32,371 nucleotides of DNA from Alphaproteobacteria bacterium (GTDB lineage Bacteria > Myxococcota_A > UBA796 > GCA-2862545): positions 1 through 32,371 of the forward strand of contig JACKEQ010000046.1 in assembly GCA_020632885.1 (NCBI GenBank). Reading direction: 5' to 3'. Numbering within the stretch: position 1 is the stretch's first letter; every line of letters begins with the position of its first letter. The position numbers were made by a program, and so were the translations under genes. Below are positions 1 through 7,730 of this stretch, in pieces. The notes under the pieces were generated by a model. The model had not been told where the DNA came from. It did not search any database and saw nothing but the letters and a program-made list of their open reading frames with translations.

Positions 1-859
1 AGACGAGGCTCGCGCGGGCCCCCTCCGCGAAGCCCCCGAACAGCCGGATGCGCCCGGAGACCGCGCTGGCCTCGAGCCGCTCCATCGGGCCCCCCCAGAC
101 CCAGATGTCGCCGGAGATGCTGTTCACGTCCACCCTCGCGCCCGGCCCGGCTCCGAGCACCACCCGACCGCTCACGGTGTCCACGTCCAGCACGCGCGCG
201 CCGGTGTCGGTGACCACGTTCCCGCCCGTCGTGCGCACCCGGACGTCCGGGCTCGAGCCGACGATCTCGACGTCGCCGAAGTGGTCGGTGACGTCCACGG
301 AGCCCGCGAGGCCGCGCATCCGCACGGCCGCACGGGTCGTCTCCAGCACCACCGGGAGGGCCGTGGGCACCCGGACCGTCAGATCGCCACACGGCAGCCG
401 CTTCCGCGGCACCGGAGCGCCCTGGAACCGCGGCAGGTCGGCGTCGCCGGGCGCCTCGCCCGCGAGATCCACCTGCACGAGCAAGCGATCCGCGGTCGGG
501 GTCCACACGAGCCGCCCGCCGGCCGCCAGACGCCCGTCCACGTGCACCCGCCCGTCGTCGGAGGGGCTCACGTCCACCGACCCGCACTCCAGCTCCACGC
601 GGACGCGCGAGACGCCGGGCTCCGAGCGCTCCGCCACCACGAGGGGACGGTCGTCCTGGCTCGCGTTCAGGCGCGCCGCCGCGCGCACCACGTCGTCGTC
701 GACCCGCTGGGCGAGCAGGCAGCCCAGATCGTCCATCGACACCGGCATCCCGGACGCGTTCAGCTCGCTCACGATGCCCGCCACGGGCACGCCGGCGCGC
801 CCCATGTTCGCGATCTCGGCGCAGTCCAGCGCCCAGGAGGTCGCGAGGAGCGCGATCAC
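1..859 (-). CDS. DUF4097-like beta-strand repeat protein (partial)
   Basis: The reading frame enters from the left window edge, so the C-terminus is missing; about 286 residues are visible. The GTG start at 859 overlaps the anti-sigma stop by four bases (GTGA), so translation is probably coupled. The N-terminus is only weakly hydrophobic (MIALLATSWALDCAE) and may be a short signal sequence. The rest is rich in short Val/Asp/Gly beta strands. Near the visible end there are repeated turns of the type SGRVVLG, SISGDIWVWGG and VSGRIRLFGG, the ladder pattern of DUF4097 putative-adhesin proteins. As the third gene of a sigma/anti-sigma operon it is probably an envelope protein made under control of that sigma factor. 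The family call rests on the repeat pattern and is moderate; the function is unknown. Confidence 0.7.
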   Translation of the reverse strand, partial: MIALLATSWALDCAEIANMGRAGVPVAGIVSELNASGMPVSMDDLGCLLAQRVDDDVVRAAARLNASQDDRPLVVAERSEPGVSRVRVELECGSVDVSPSDDGRVHVDGRLAAGGRLVWTPTADRLLVQVDLAGEAPGDADLPRFQGAPVPRKRLPCGDLTVRVPTALPVVLETTRAAVRMRGLAGSVDVTDHFGDVEIVGSSPDVRVRTTGGNVVTDTGARVLDVDTVSGRVVLGAGPGARVDVNSISGDIWVWGGPMERLEASAVSGRIRLFGGFAEGARASLV

Positions 860-1389
860 CCGGCCTCCGCGAGCTCGGCGGCGTTGCGGAGCAGGTGCAC
901 CTTGCGCTGCCAGACGTCCGCGAGGGCCGCGGCGAGCGCATCGTTGCCGGGATCCGCGGCCAGGGCGCGGTGCACGTCGGCGATCGCCGCGTCGATGTCG
1001 GCCAGGGCGCGCTCGATCACGGCCAGGGCCTGCGGGTCGAGCTCGCCGCGCCGGCGTTCCAGCACGGCCTCGAGCTCGTCCGTGGTGGCACGCACGTCGT
1101 CCTCCCAGCGCACGGCGGCCTGGGTGGTCTCCTCCCGCACGTCGCCCGGCGCGACGGGCCGCACCGACCACGCGGCCAGCGCGCCGATCAGGGTGGCGGC
1201 GGCCAGGGCGAGCGGCAGCCACGACCGACGCGCCGCGCGCAGCGGCAGGGGCACGGGGGCCACGGCGGCCTCCACACCCTCCCAGAGGTCGCGGTCGGGC
1301 TCGATCTCCATCGGCAGCCCACCGATCAGCGCGGCCAGGTCCGCCGGCAGCTCGAGGTCGTCCACGCCGTCCGTTCCGTCCGTGCTCAT
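856..1389 (-). CDS. Membrane anti-sigma factor-like protein without a zinc finger
   Basis: This 177-residue protein starts at an ATG overlapping the sigma-factor stop by four bases. The N-terminal 55 residues are acidic and include EIEPDRDLWEGVEAAV, a motif I associate with anti-sigma factors of ECF sigma operons. One membrane segment follows (SWLPLALAAATLIGALAAW, about residues 63-81). The C-terminal part is a charged helical region (about 95-177) predicted to lie in the periplasm. No HxxxCxxC zinc motif is present, so it is not a classic ZAS protein. Position directly after the sigma gene is the main support. The likely role is to hold the ECF sigma factor at the inner membrane; the activating signal cannot be read from the sequence. 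Confidence 0.75.
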   Translation of the reverse strand: MSTDGTDGVDDLELPADLAALIGGLPMEIEPDRDLWEGVEAAVAPVPLPLRAARRSWLPLALAAATLIGALAAWSVRPVAPGDVREETTQAAVRWEDDVRATTDELEAVLERRRGELDPQALAVIERALADIDAAIADVHRALAADPGNDALAAALADVWQRKVHLLRNAAELAEAG

Positions 1390-1919
1390 CGCAGCACCTC
1401 GCGCAGGAGCCCACGGGCGCGGTGGAGCTGGCCGCGCGCCGTACCGCCGGAGATCCCCATCATCTCGGCGATCTCCTCGTGTTTGTAGCCTTCGACGTCG
1501 TGGAGCACGAACACCATGCGTGCCTTGGTGGGCAGACCGGCGATGGCGCGCTCGAGATCGATGCGACCCTGGCGGAGGTAGCGCACGTTGTCCGGCAGCT
1601 CCGCGACGTTCTCGGTGGCCTCGGGCTCGTGGGCCTCGTGGCGCATGCCGTCCACCACCGTGTTCACCGCCAGCCGGTGGAGCCACGTGGAGAACCGGCT
1701 CCTGCCGTCGAAGAGGTGGAGCTTGCGCCAGGCCTTGACGAAGACCTCCTGGGTCATCTCCTCGGCGAACGCACCGCGACCGCACATCCGCAGCGCCAGG
1801 GCGTGCACGCGGCCCACGTGGTCGCGGTAGAGCCCCTCGAAGGCGCGCAGATCGCCCCCGACCGCAGCGGCGACGCGCGGGTCCACGAGGGGGGACGGTG
1901 TGCGATCGGGCAAGGGCAT
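1386..1919 (-). CDS. ECF (RpoE-type) RNA polymerase sigma factor
   Basis: This 177-residue protein has the two-domain layout of extracytoplasmic-function sigma factors. Region 2 spans about residues 25-95, with EEMTQEVFVKAWRKL and the core-binding/-10 segment FSTWLHRLAVNTVVD. Region 4 spans about 120-175, with AIAGLPTKARMVFVLHDVEGYKHEEIAEMM split here as AIAGLPTKARMVF and GYKHEEIAEMMGIS, followed by GTARGQLHRARGLL, the -35 recognition helix-turn-helix. The ATG at 1919 lies 17 bases after a TAGGCT -10-like hexamer. It is the first gene of a three-gene overlapping operon with an anti-sigma factor and a DUF4097-like protein. I see no clear GGAAC-type autoregulatory -35 upstream. The family is certain; the regulon is unknown. 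Confidence 0.93.
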   Translation of the reverse strand: MPLPDRTPSPLVDPRVAAAVGGDLRAFEGLYRDHVGRVHALALRMCGRGAFAEEMTQEVFVKAWRKLHLFDGRSRFSTWLHRLAVNTVVDGMRHEAHEPEATENVAELPDNVRYLRQGRIDLERAIAGLPTKARMVFVLHDVEGYKHEEIAEMMGISGGTARGQLHRARGLLREVLR

Positions 1920-1936
1920 CTCGCGCTTCCTCGGCT

Positions 1937-1942
1937 AGCCTA
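1937..1942 (-). promoter_or_regulatory. Candidate -10 element of the sigma-factor operon
   Basis: On the minus strand TAGGCT stands in otherwise G/C-rich sequence, 17 bases before the ATG at 1919. Elements before 2998 (TACGCT) and 32157 (TATCAG) have the same 17-base gap. No good -35 is visible. The call rests on position and on the local rarity of TA steps. Confidence 0.35.
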
Positions 1943-1963
1943 CCCCTTCGACGGGCCAGCGCG

Positions 1964-2938
1964 TCAGAGCGTTGGAACGACGTCCACCTGGATCGGGAGA
2001 TGATCGGACCACGCGGCTCCAGAGGCGAGGGCCACCGCCCGATCCGCCAGGACCTCCCTGCCGAAGACGTAGTCGATCGTGCGGTCCGGCAGGTTCGAGC
2101 CCCACGGGACGTAGGTGCCCCCGCCGCCCGCGGGGGGGAACAGGGGATCCAGAGCGTCGTAGAGGGGCTCGATGGGCGTGCGCTCCGCGTAGAGCACGGA
2201 GGCCGCACCCAGACGGGAGGGCGGGTCGCCGGGCGGCAGGCTGTTCAGGTCGCCCACCAGGAGCGCGGGTCCGCGGGTGCGTCCCACCTCGTCGACGACC
2301 GTCCGGACCTGCTGCTCCAGCGTGCCGTCCCCCCGCGAGAACGCCGAGAGGTGCGTGTGGAAGAGGTGGATCGGCGGTCCGTCCTGCACCGGCAGCTCCA
2401 GGTGCTGGAGCGCACGACGGAGGTTGAAGGCCCGCCGCCAACGGGGCTCCGCGAGGGGTGCGAGGGCGATCCGCTCGCCGGGGTCGAGGCGGAACCGCGA
2501 CAGCACCGTGAGACCCATGTCCACGCGACCCATCGGCGCGTGGGGCGGCACCGGGACGAACGGGACGCGGAAGTACGTGGTGTGGGCTGCGACCGGGTAG
2601 CCGAGGCGCCTGGCGAGCTCGGCGTGCTGGTCGATCCACGCCGTCCGCGCGCTGTGGCGGTCGACCTCCTGCAGGAACACGAGGTCCGGGCTCGCGCGCC
2701 GGATCACCTCCACCACCCCGTCGAGCGTGTGGCGGACCTCGGCTGCCGTCACCCGCGCGTCCCGCCCGCCGTCGTAGAAGAAGAAGCACCTCCGGCCCGC
2801 GCAGAACTGCACGTTCCACGAGAGCACACGGAGCCTCCGCCCGGACTCCACGCACGGCGCGGTGCCGTCCACGTGCACGGGCTCGCGGGGCTCGGGACGC
2901 CACCAGAGGCGGGAGAGGAACGGCAGGCGGGCCTCCAT
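1964..2938 (-). CDS. Endonuclease/exonuclease/phosphatase family protein
   Basis: With the ATG at 2938 the protein is 324 residues. It carries the DNase I-like metallohydrolase core in order: LRVLSWNVQF (N42), DLVFLQEVDRH (E91), HLFHTHLSAF (H194), LLVGDLNSLPPG (D230, N232), RTIDYVFG (D289) and the terminal SDHLPI (D312-H313). All expected metal and catalytic positions are present, so the enzyme should be active on a phosphodiester or phosphate ester. DNA, inositol phosphates and sphingomyelin are all substrates in this superfamily, and nothing here chooses among them. A GTG at 2986 in the same frame would add 16 residues but would leave only 11 bases to the divergent gene at 2998 and overlap the likely promoter, so I prefer 2938. 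No signal peptide is evident. Confidence 0.88.
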   Translation of the reverse strand: MEARLPFLSRLWWRPEPREPVHVDGTAPCVESGRRLRVLSWNVQFCAGRRCFFFYDGGRDARVTAAEVRHTLDGVVEVIRRASPDLVFLQEVDRHSARTAWIDQHAELARRLGYPVAAHTTYFRVPFVPVPPHAPMGRVDMGLTVLSRFRLDPGERIALAPLAEPRWRRAFNLRRALQHLELPVQDGPPIHLFHTHLSAFSRGDGTLEQQVRTVVDEVGRTRGPALLVGDLNSLPPGDPPSRLGAASVLYAERTPIEPLYDALDPLFPPAGGGGTYVPWGSNLPDRTIDYVFGREVLADRAVALASGAAWSDHLPIQVDVVPTL

Positions 2939-2970
2939 CGGCGAAGGACACGCCAGGACCGGGGAACCAC

Positions 2971-2980
2971 AGGTTACGCT
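2971..2980. promoter_or_regulatory. Candidate divergent -10 element (2938/2998 pair)
   Basis: The decamer AGGTTACGCT reads TACGCT on the plus strand (2975-2980) and TAACCT on the minus strand (2971-2976), sharing the central TA. It lies between the divergent hydrolase and M50 protease genes, 17 bases before the ATG at 2998. It could serve both directions. No -35 is recognisable. Confidence 0.35.
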
Positions 2981-2997
2981 GAGCACGCAGGAACTCC

Positions 2998-3672
2998 ATG
3001 TACCTCGGTCGCTGGCTCGGCATCCCCGTTCACGTGCACGTCTCCGTCCTCGCGCTCTTCGGCGGGTTCCTGGGCTGGTGTGTCTGGATGCTCGGGCCCC
3101 AGGGGATCCTGGCCGGCCTGATCTTCGGCGCCGGCATGTTCCTGTCCGTGGTGCTGCACGAGCTCGGCCACGCGATCGCGGCGCGCGCCTACGGCATCGG
3201 CACCGCGCACATCACGCTCTACCCGTTCGGTGGCGTGGCGGCGCTGGAGCGCGAGGCCAGCTCCGCGCACCAGGAGATGGTCATCGCGGGCGCGGGTCCG
3301 GCGGTGAACATCGCGCTGTTCGTGGCCTTCGGGCTGCTCTGGGGCGTGCTCGGCTGGCGGTTCCTGATGGTGTACTCCGCCATGAACATCCTCATGGCGC
3401 TCTACAACCTCCTGCCGGCCTACCCCATGGACGGCGGCCGCATCCTGCGGGCGTTCCTGGCGCGGCGGATGGGCTGGTACGCGGCGAGCGCGACGGCCAT
3501 GAAGGTGGGCCGGGCCTTCGGCTGGGGCTTCGTGGTGCTCGGCGTGGTGTTCCGCTCGATGAGCTCGCTCCTCACGGGGCTCCTGCTGCTCGGGGCGCTG
3601 CGCATGGAGCACAAGCGCATCGCCTGGCAGTGGGCCTTCGAGCGCGACCGCGCCCCCTACGACCGGGACTGA
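2998..3672 (+). CDS. Site-2-type M50 family zinc metalloprotease
   Basis: This 224-residue polytopic membrane protein has the intramembrane zinc-protease signature. HELGH is at residues 54-58 inside a hydrophobic segment, AGPAVN is near 100-104, and NLLPAYPMDGGR at 137-148 supplies the third zinc ligand, D145. It opens with LGIPVHVHVS, a common start in the rhomboid-sized M50B/SpoIVFB-like group, and has about six membrane segments. No PDZ or CBS domain is visible, so it is the minimal form. Proteases of this class cut transmembrane regulators such as anti-sigma factors. The anti-sigma gene 1.6 kb away is a speculative substrate with no direct evidence. The ribosome site AGGA lies seven bases before the ATG. 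The gene ends convergent with the next, overlapping it by 16 bases. Confidence 0.93.
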   Translation: MYLGRWLGIPVHVHVSVLALFGGFLGWCVWMLGPQGILAGLIFGAGMFLSVVLHELGHAIAARAYGIGTAHITLYPFGGVAALEREASSAHQEMVIAGAGPAVNIALFVAFGLLWGVLGWRFLMVYSAMNILMALYNLLPAYPMDGGRILRAFLARRMGWYAASATAMKVGRAFGWGFVVLGVVFRSMSSLLTGLLLLGALRMEHKRIAWQWAFERDRAPYDRD

Positions 3673-4049
3673 ATGCCCGAGAGCCGACGCGTCGCGGCCG
3701 ACCAGCTCGCGACGTCCTCCCGGCCCTCCTCCAACCCGTCGCGGATGGCTTGCTCGGCCCACGCGTCGCGCTGCTCCTCCCACTTCTGCAGGAGGCGCTG
3801 GGCGTCCTCCACCTGGCCAGCGGGGAGCACGGGCACGGCGAGGCAGCCGCCCACCACCAGGAACAACCAGGCCGGCGCGATCACGATCCCGAGCAGCCCG
3901 CGGTCCACGACGAGCGCCAGCAGGGCCAGCACCACCGCGAGGCCGAGGGATGCGCGGAGGACGCGCCGCCAGCGGAGGCCGAGGTCGTGGGCGACGAGGA
4001 CCTGGGCCTGAACGACGATCCGGGGAACACCTGGGAGGAGCTGGGACAT
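3657..4049 (-). CDS. Small membrane protein of unknown function
   Basis: This 130-residue protein has two adjacent membrane segments (about residues 30-48 and 53-75). A charged helical C-terminal tail follows, containing DAQRLLQKWEEQRDAWAEQA, likely a cytoplasmic coiled region. I do not recognise a family. The ATG at 4049 has only a weak ribosome site (GGGTC). The 3' end overlaps the convergent M50 protease by 16 bases, so neither gene has room for its own terminator beyond its stop. It follows the lipoprotein gene at 4086-4541 in the same direction with a 36-base gap and may be co-transcribed with it. Codon use matches neighbouring genes, so I take it as real. Confidence 0.65.
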   Translation of the reverse strand: MSQLLPGVPRIVVQAQVLVAHDLGLRWRRVLRASLGLAVVLALLALVVDRGLLGIVIAPAWLFLVVGGCLAVPVLPAGQVEDAQRLLQKWEEQRDAWAEQAIRDGLEEGREDVASWSAATRRLSGIQSRS

Positions 4050-4085
4050 GACCCGAATGTAGGCGCCGCGGTCCCCCCGACCAGC

Positions 4086-4541
4086 TCAATCGTCCCAGGG
4101 TGGCGTCGATCGGACCTCGGCGAGGTGGTCCAGGGCTTCGCTCCACGGGATCGGGAGCTCGTCGGGCTGGACCTCCCACCGCGCGCTGTACACGCCGTCG
4201 ATGACGGTGGCCGACTGCGCCATGGCGTCCGCGTGGGACCCCTGGGCGTACGCGAAGGCCTCGAGGCTCGCCTCGTCCTCCCACACCGTGAGGGTCCAGC
4301 GCTCGCGCCCGCCCACGCGCGCCCGCAGCGCCCGCCCGACGAAGCCAGGCTGGGCGTCCATCTGCGCGTTCACGGCGTCCACGAGCTCGCCGAACGCCTT
4401 CTGCTGGCCCCGGGCGTAGCGGGTGTGCGTGGCCACCGCGATGTACGGGCCCTCTCCGGCGGCGGCGGCCTCCAGGTCGGGACCCGCGAGCGGAGCGCCG
4501 ATCGAGCACGCGGCGAGGAACAGGAATGGGGACAGGCGCAT
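4086..4541 (-). CDS. Lipoprotein with antibiotic-biosynthesis-monooxygenase-like fold
   Basis: This 151-residue protein starts at an ATG preceded by GGAGGTCCC, a strong ribosome site. Its first twelve residues, MRLSPFLFLAAC, end in a lipobox (LAAC). The mature part contains AFGELVDAVNAQMDAQPGFVGRAL and RWTLTVWEDEASLEAFAY in two blocks, the helix-strand pattern of dimeric alpha-beta-barrel ABM/DUF3291-type domains. These domains often bind haem or small aromatic compounds, or act as monooxygenases, but they are usually cytoplasmic. An exported, lipid-anchored copy is less usual. No catalytic residue can be assigned. The protein lies downstream of the beta-barrel gene but is separated from it by 45 bases and has its own ribosome site. 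Confidence is good for a lipoprotein and moderate for the fold. Confidence 0.7.
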   Translation of the reverse strand: MRLSPFLFLAACSIGAPLAGPDLEAAAAGEGPYIAVATHTRYARGQQKAFGELVDAVNAQMDAQPGFVGRALRARVGGRERWTLTVWEDEASLEAFAYAQGSHADAMAQSATVIDGVYSARWEVQPDELPIPWSEALDHLAEVRSTPPWDD

Positions 4542-4586
4542 GGGACCTCCGGGAGCACGACACCGCCCGGGCCCTCGAGCGTCACG

Positions 4587-5810
4587 TCAGTAGTAGATCT
4601 TCGCCTGGGCGAAGATCACGCCGGGGTAGGTGCCGAACTCGCTGTTCAGGTACGTGAGCTGGTCCACCGACAGCGGCGCACCGTCCGGTCCGATGAGATC
4701 GAGGAGGGTGATGTCGTCCGGGCGGGCGCCGAGGCCCACGAAGCCCCCGAGCACGAAGTCCACGTTGTTCGCCACCGACCATCCCAGGTTGGGCGCGACG
4801 AACGCGCTCGGGTCGAGCGGGTTGGCCACCAGGGCCAGGGAGGTCGTGACGGTGGGCGTGACCTGCTGGGAGACCGCCAGGGCCGCGTACCCCACGCCCA
4901 TCAGCCAGATCTCGCTCCGTGCGAAGTGCGGGTCCACGGTGGTCTTCAGGTAGTCGGAGGGACGCGTGGCCCCCAGCGTCTGCACGTACCCCTCGAGCGC
5001 GATCGTGGTGTTCGGGCCCGGCCGGAAGAACCCGCTGAGCGACGCCCGCACGAACGGGTCGCCCCCGCCGGCCGGGAGGGTGACGGTGCCGTCGCCCGTG
5101 ATGCCCGCGGGTCCCACCGCTGTCACCACGGACGTCCCGAACACCGCGTCACCGCGCACGGACCCCGCGAACAGCCCGATGTCGGTGACCCCCACGGTGG
5201 ACTGCCCGTACACGGCCGTCACCAGGCCCTCCCGGTCCCACGAGCCCGCGTAGGCCGCGACCAGCGTGAGCGTGCTGGCGGTCCCGGCGTACACGTCCGC
5301 CCGCAGCGAGTCCACGCCCGGCTTGTACTCCTGGTCGATGAACGCGGGGTTGAACGGGTTCACCAGGTCCAGCGGCGTGAAGACCTGCGCGTGGCCGAAC
5401 GTGACCGGTTGCCGGCCCACCGTGAGGTCGAACCCCGGCGTGGACCACGCGAGCGAGAGCCTGTCGACGCGGCCCCGGAACGTCAGGTCCTGATCCGTCG
5501 CCACCCAGGAGAGCTTCACGACCTCCGGGGCCGTCAGACCCACGCCCGTGCGGGTCATCGCCCCGCTGGCAGCCGTGATGGCCGTCGCCGTCTGGTGCAC
5601 CTGCAGCCGCAGGCTGTCGCCCCAGGCCGCCTCGAGCTTCAGCCTCGCGTCGAACACGCCCTGCCCGGTCGGATCGGGGGGCATGAGCACGTGCTCGTAG
5701 GGGATGGTGGCGGTGAAGAAGGTCTTGAGGTCGCCGTGCAGGCTGGCCTTCCAGGGCTTCTCGACCTCCTCCTCCTCCGCGGCGCCCGCGAGGGACAGGA
5801 GCGCGATCAC
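4587..5810 (-). CDS. Outer-membrane beta-barrel protein (DUF1302/porin-like), last gene of the transport operon
   Basis: This 407-residue protein is built of amphipathic beta strands and ends in the aromatic residues KIYY, as expected for the closing strand of an outer-membrane barrel. The central block LTVGRQPVTFGHAQVFTPLD followed by NPFNPAFIDQEYKPGVDSLR resembles the signature of DUF1302-like and related porin-type families. The GTG start at 5810 overlaps the ATPase stop by four bases. The N-terminus MIALLSLAGAA is a very short export signal followed by an acidic EEEEVE stretch. Its place at the end of the LolA-like/permease/ATPase operon suggests it provides the outer-membrane step of that machine, as a channel or acceptor. 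The substrate is unknown. Confidence 0.82.
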   Translation of the reverse strand: MIALLSLAGAAEEEEVEKPWKASLHGDLKTFFTATIPYEHVLMPPDPTGQGVFDARLKLEAAWGDSLRLQVHQTATAITAASGAMTRTGVGLTAPEVVKLSWVATDQDLTFRGRVDRLSLAWSTPGFDLTVGRQPVTFGHAQVFTPLDLVNPFNPAFIDQEYKPGVDSLRADVYAGTASTLTLVAAYAGSWDREGLVTAVYGQSTVGVTDIGLFAGSVRGDAVFGTSVVTAVGPAGITGDGTVTLPAGGGDPFVRASLSGFFRPGPNTTIALEGYVQTLGATRPSDYLKTTVDPHFARSEIWLMGVGYAALAVSQQVTPTVTTSLALVANPLDPSAFVAPNLGWSVANNVDFVLGGFVGLGARPDDITLLDLIGPDGAPLSVDQLTYLNSEFGTYPGVIFAQAKIYY

Positions 5811-6490
5811 CGCCGCACGTCCTCGAGGATCTTCCCGTCCTCCATCTTCACGATGCGCTTGGCGGCGTCCATGACCTTGGGGTCGTGGGTGGCGAAGACG
5901 AAGGTGATGCCGTGGTCCTCGTTGAGCCCGCGCATGAGGTCGATCAGCGCGTGGCCGGTCTTGCTGTCGAGGTTGGCGGTGGGCTCGTCGGCGAGCACCA
6001 GGGCCGGCTTGCCGGCGATGGCGCGGGCGACCGCGACCCGCTGCTGCTGACCGCCCGAGAGCTCGGCGGGCCGGCGGGTGGCGAGCTCCTTCAGGCCCAC
6101 GGCGTCGAGGGTCTGGAGCACGCGCTCGCGGCGCTGGGCGGACGGGACCCCCTGCAGGAGCAGGACGAACTCGGCGTTCTCGTAGGCCGTGAGCACCGGG
6201 ACGAGGTTGTACGCCTGGAAGACGAACCCGAGCTTCGTGAGCCGCAGGTCGGAGAGCTGGCCCTCCGAGAGCGACGCCAGATCGGTGCCGTCCACCGTCA
6301 CGGTCCCGGACGTCGGGTGGTCGAGGGCCCCCATGCAGTTGAGGAGCGTGGTCTTGCCGGACCCCGAGGAGCCCATGAGCACGGTGAACTCGCCGGGCTC
6401 GATGTCCAGGCTCACCCCGTTCAGCGCGCGGACCGTCAGGTTGCCCTGCTGGTACTCGCGGTGGAGATCGCGGACGCTCACGATGGCCAT
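5807..6490 (-). CDS. ABC transporter ATPase, LolD/MacB type
   Basis: This 227-residue stand-alone ATPase subunit has every ABC motif intact. The Walker A motif GSSGSGKTT is at 40-48, the Q-loop Q92 lies in FVFQAYNLVP, the signature LSGGQQQR is at 144-151, Walker B ALVLADEPTANLDS is at 163-176 with catalytic E169, and the switch H202 lies in FATHDP. QAYNLVPVLTAYEN after the Q-loop and the overall size match the LolD/MacB/FtsE group, whose partners are FtsX-fold permeases. Two such permeases lie immediately upstream in the operon, separated from this gene by ten bases. It probably drives a mechanotransmission-type extraction of a lipid or lipoprotein from the inner membrane rather than conventional translocation. 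This subgroup also includes antibiotic and macrolide exporters. Confidence 0.93.
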   Translation of the reverse strand: MAIVSVRDLHREYQQGNLTVRALNGVSLDIEPGEFTVLMGSSGSGKTTLLNCMGALDHPTSGTVTVDGTDLASLSEGQLSDLRLTKLGFVFQAYNLVPVLTAYENAEFVLLLQGVPSAQRRERVLQTLDAVGLKELATRRPAELSGGQQQRVAVARAIAGKPALVLADEPTANLDSKTGHALIDLMRGLNEDHGITFVFATHDPKVMDAAKRIVKMEDGKILEDVRR

Positions 6491-6500
6491 CTGGGGCCCC

Positions 6501-7730
6501 CTAGGCTTGCCGCATGGCCTCGACCGGCCGGAGCCGGAAGAGGTGCCAGGCGGGGTAGACAGACGCGGCCACCGTGAACACGACGGCCATGAGGACGAAC
6601 TGGAGCGACCTCGGGATGTCCCAGGCGCCCTTCATGAGGGCGGAGATGACGATGCCCTCCATCTCCATGGACTCCCCGATGAACGCGGTGTAGTCGAGCC
6701 CGTAGACCACCAGGTACCAGCTCAGCGCGCAGCCGAAGAGGAAGCCCAGCCCACCGCCGAGGATGCCGAGCACGAGGCCCTCGAGGAGCACGAGCCCGGC
6801 GATCCGCCGGGGACGCATGCCCAGGGCGAGGAGCACCCCGAACTCGCGGGTGCGCTCCAGCACGCTCATCAGGATCGTGTTGAGCACGCCCATGGCGACG
6901 ATGGCGCCGAGCACGAGCATCATGATGTCGCCGCTGACCCGGTCGAGCCGGATGAACGCCACGAGGTCCGGGAGGGCCTCGTTCCAGGTGAGCGCGTGGG
7001 TGCCCTGCGGGATCAGGCCCTTCACCACGTCCCGGACGGCCTCCGAGCGCGTGGGATCCTCGATGTGCACGGTGATCTGGTGCACCGCGTCCGGCGTGCC
7101 GAGCACGATCTGCACCGGCTCGAGGTTCGAGAGCGCCATGAAGCTGTCGAGCTCCGAGCTCCCCGACTTGAACACACCCCGGACGCGAAGCAGCCGGCTC
7201 TCGACCTCCCGACCGCTCGCCTGGCCCATGAACACGACCTTCTCGCCGATGTCGACCCCGAGCCGGTCGGCGAGGTTCACCCCGAGGAGCACGCCCTGCG
7301 GGTCGTCCTTCCGGAGCCACTCGCCGCGCACGATCTTGTCCTCCATCTCGGTGACGGCGGCCTCGGCTTCGGGGTCCAGCCCGCGCATCCCGACACCGAC
7401 GCTGTTCTTCGGGGAGCTGATGAGACCCGGCATCTGGATGCGGGGCGCCACGACGGCACCCGGCACAGCCGCTCCGATCGCGGCGACCACACCGCTCGCG
7501 CCCGGCACGACGTACTCGGGCTCGGCCTCCTCGGTGTACTTCACGTTCTCGACGACGACGTGGCCAGCCTGGGTGGAGATCGCCTGCTCGAGCATGACCT
7601 TGTACTGGCCCGACTGGAGCGTCACCATCATCATCATCATGCCGAGCCCGAAGGCGATGGCCACGAGCGTGAGCACCGTTCGGCGCAGGTTCCGCGTGAG
7701 GTTCCGCGCGGCCAGGAAGAGCATCCGCAT
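6501..7730 (-). CDS. FtsX-fold ABC permease 2 (LolC/E-MacB type)
   Basis: This 409-residue inner-membrane protein has one N-terminal membrane segment, a large periplasmic domain (about residues 45-265) and three C-terminal segments with the coupling motif ILMSVLERTREFGVLLALGM. It ends in YPAWHLFRLRPVEAMR. This four-segment plan defines the LolC/LolE/MacB/FtsX group. It starts one base inside the upstream permease stop (TGATG). The two permeases are paralogues, sharing LNT.LMSV.ERTRE.GVL and LVVYGLD blocks, so they probably form a heterodimer as LolC and LolE do. A run of five methionines (GLGMMMMMVT, codons at about 7627-7641) sits in the first membrane segment, which is unusual. The periplasmic domain would receive the LolA-like protein encoded upstream. 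Confidence 0.9.
   Translation of the reverse strand: MRMLFLAARNLTRNLRRTVLTLVAIAFGLGMMMMMVTLQSGQYKVMLEQAISTQAGHVVVENVKYTEEAEPEYVVPGASGVVAAIGAAVPGAVVAPRIQMPGLISSPKNSVGVGMRGLDPEAEAAVTEMEDKIVRGEWLRKDDPQGVLLGVNLADRLGVDIGEKVVFMGQASGREVESRLLRVRGVFKSGSSELDSFMALSNLEPVQIVLGTPDAVHQITVHIEDPTRSEAVRDVVKGLIPQGTHALTWNEALPDLVAFIRLDRVSGDIMMLVLGAIVAMGVLNTILMSVLERTREFGVLLALGMRPRRIAGLVLLEGLVLGILGGGLGFLFGCALSWYLVVYGLDYTAFIGESMEMEGIVISALMKGAWDIPRSLQFVLMAVVFTVAASVYPAWHLFRLRPVEAMRQA

Noticed and set aside
48..2003. Plus-strand open frame opposite the sigma operon
   Set aside because: The opposite strand encodes a clear ECF sigma factor, anti-sigma and DUF4097-like protein; this frame is a Ser/Arg/Pro-rich shadow.
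2939..2986. Upstream GTG start at 2986 for the endonuclease/exonuclease/phosphatase gene
   Set aside because: It would leave 11 bases to the divergent start and cover the promoter-like patch; the added residues show no signal peptide or domain.
4542..4586. GC-rich patch with CTCGAG and GGGCCC palindromes after the barrel gene
   Set aside because: Six-base palindromes are expected in DNA of this composition, and no stem with a T-run can be drawn for an intrinsic terminator.
2862..6050. Long plus-strand open frame (over 1000 codons)
   Set aside because: It runs antisense to several well-supported minus-strand genes (ABC ATPase, barrel, lipoprotein). Its product is Arg/Pro/Gly/His-rich with no domain, the usual shadow of GC-rich coding DNA.
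7615..7650. Six-histidine run in a plus-strand frame
   Set aside because: It is the antisense reading of the ATG-repeat that encodes methionines in the real permease; not a metal-binding protein.
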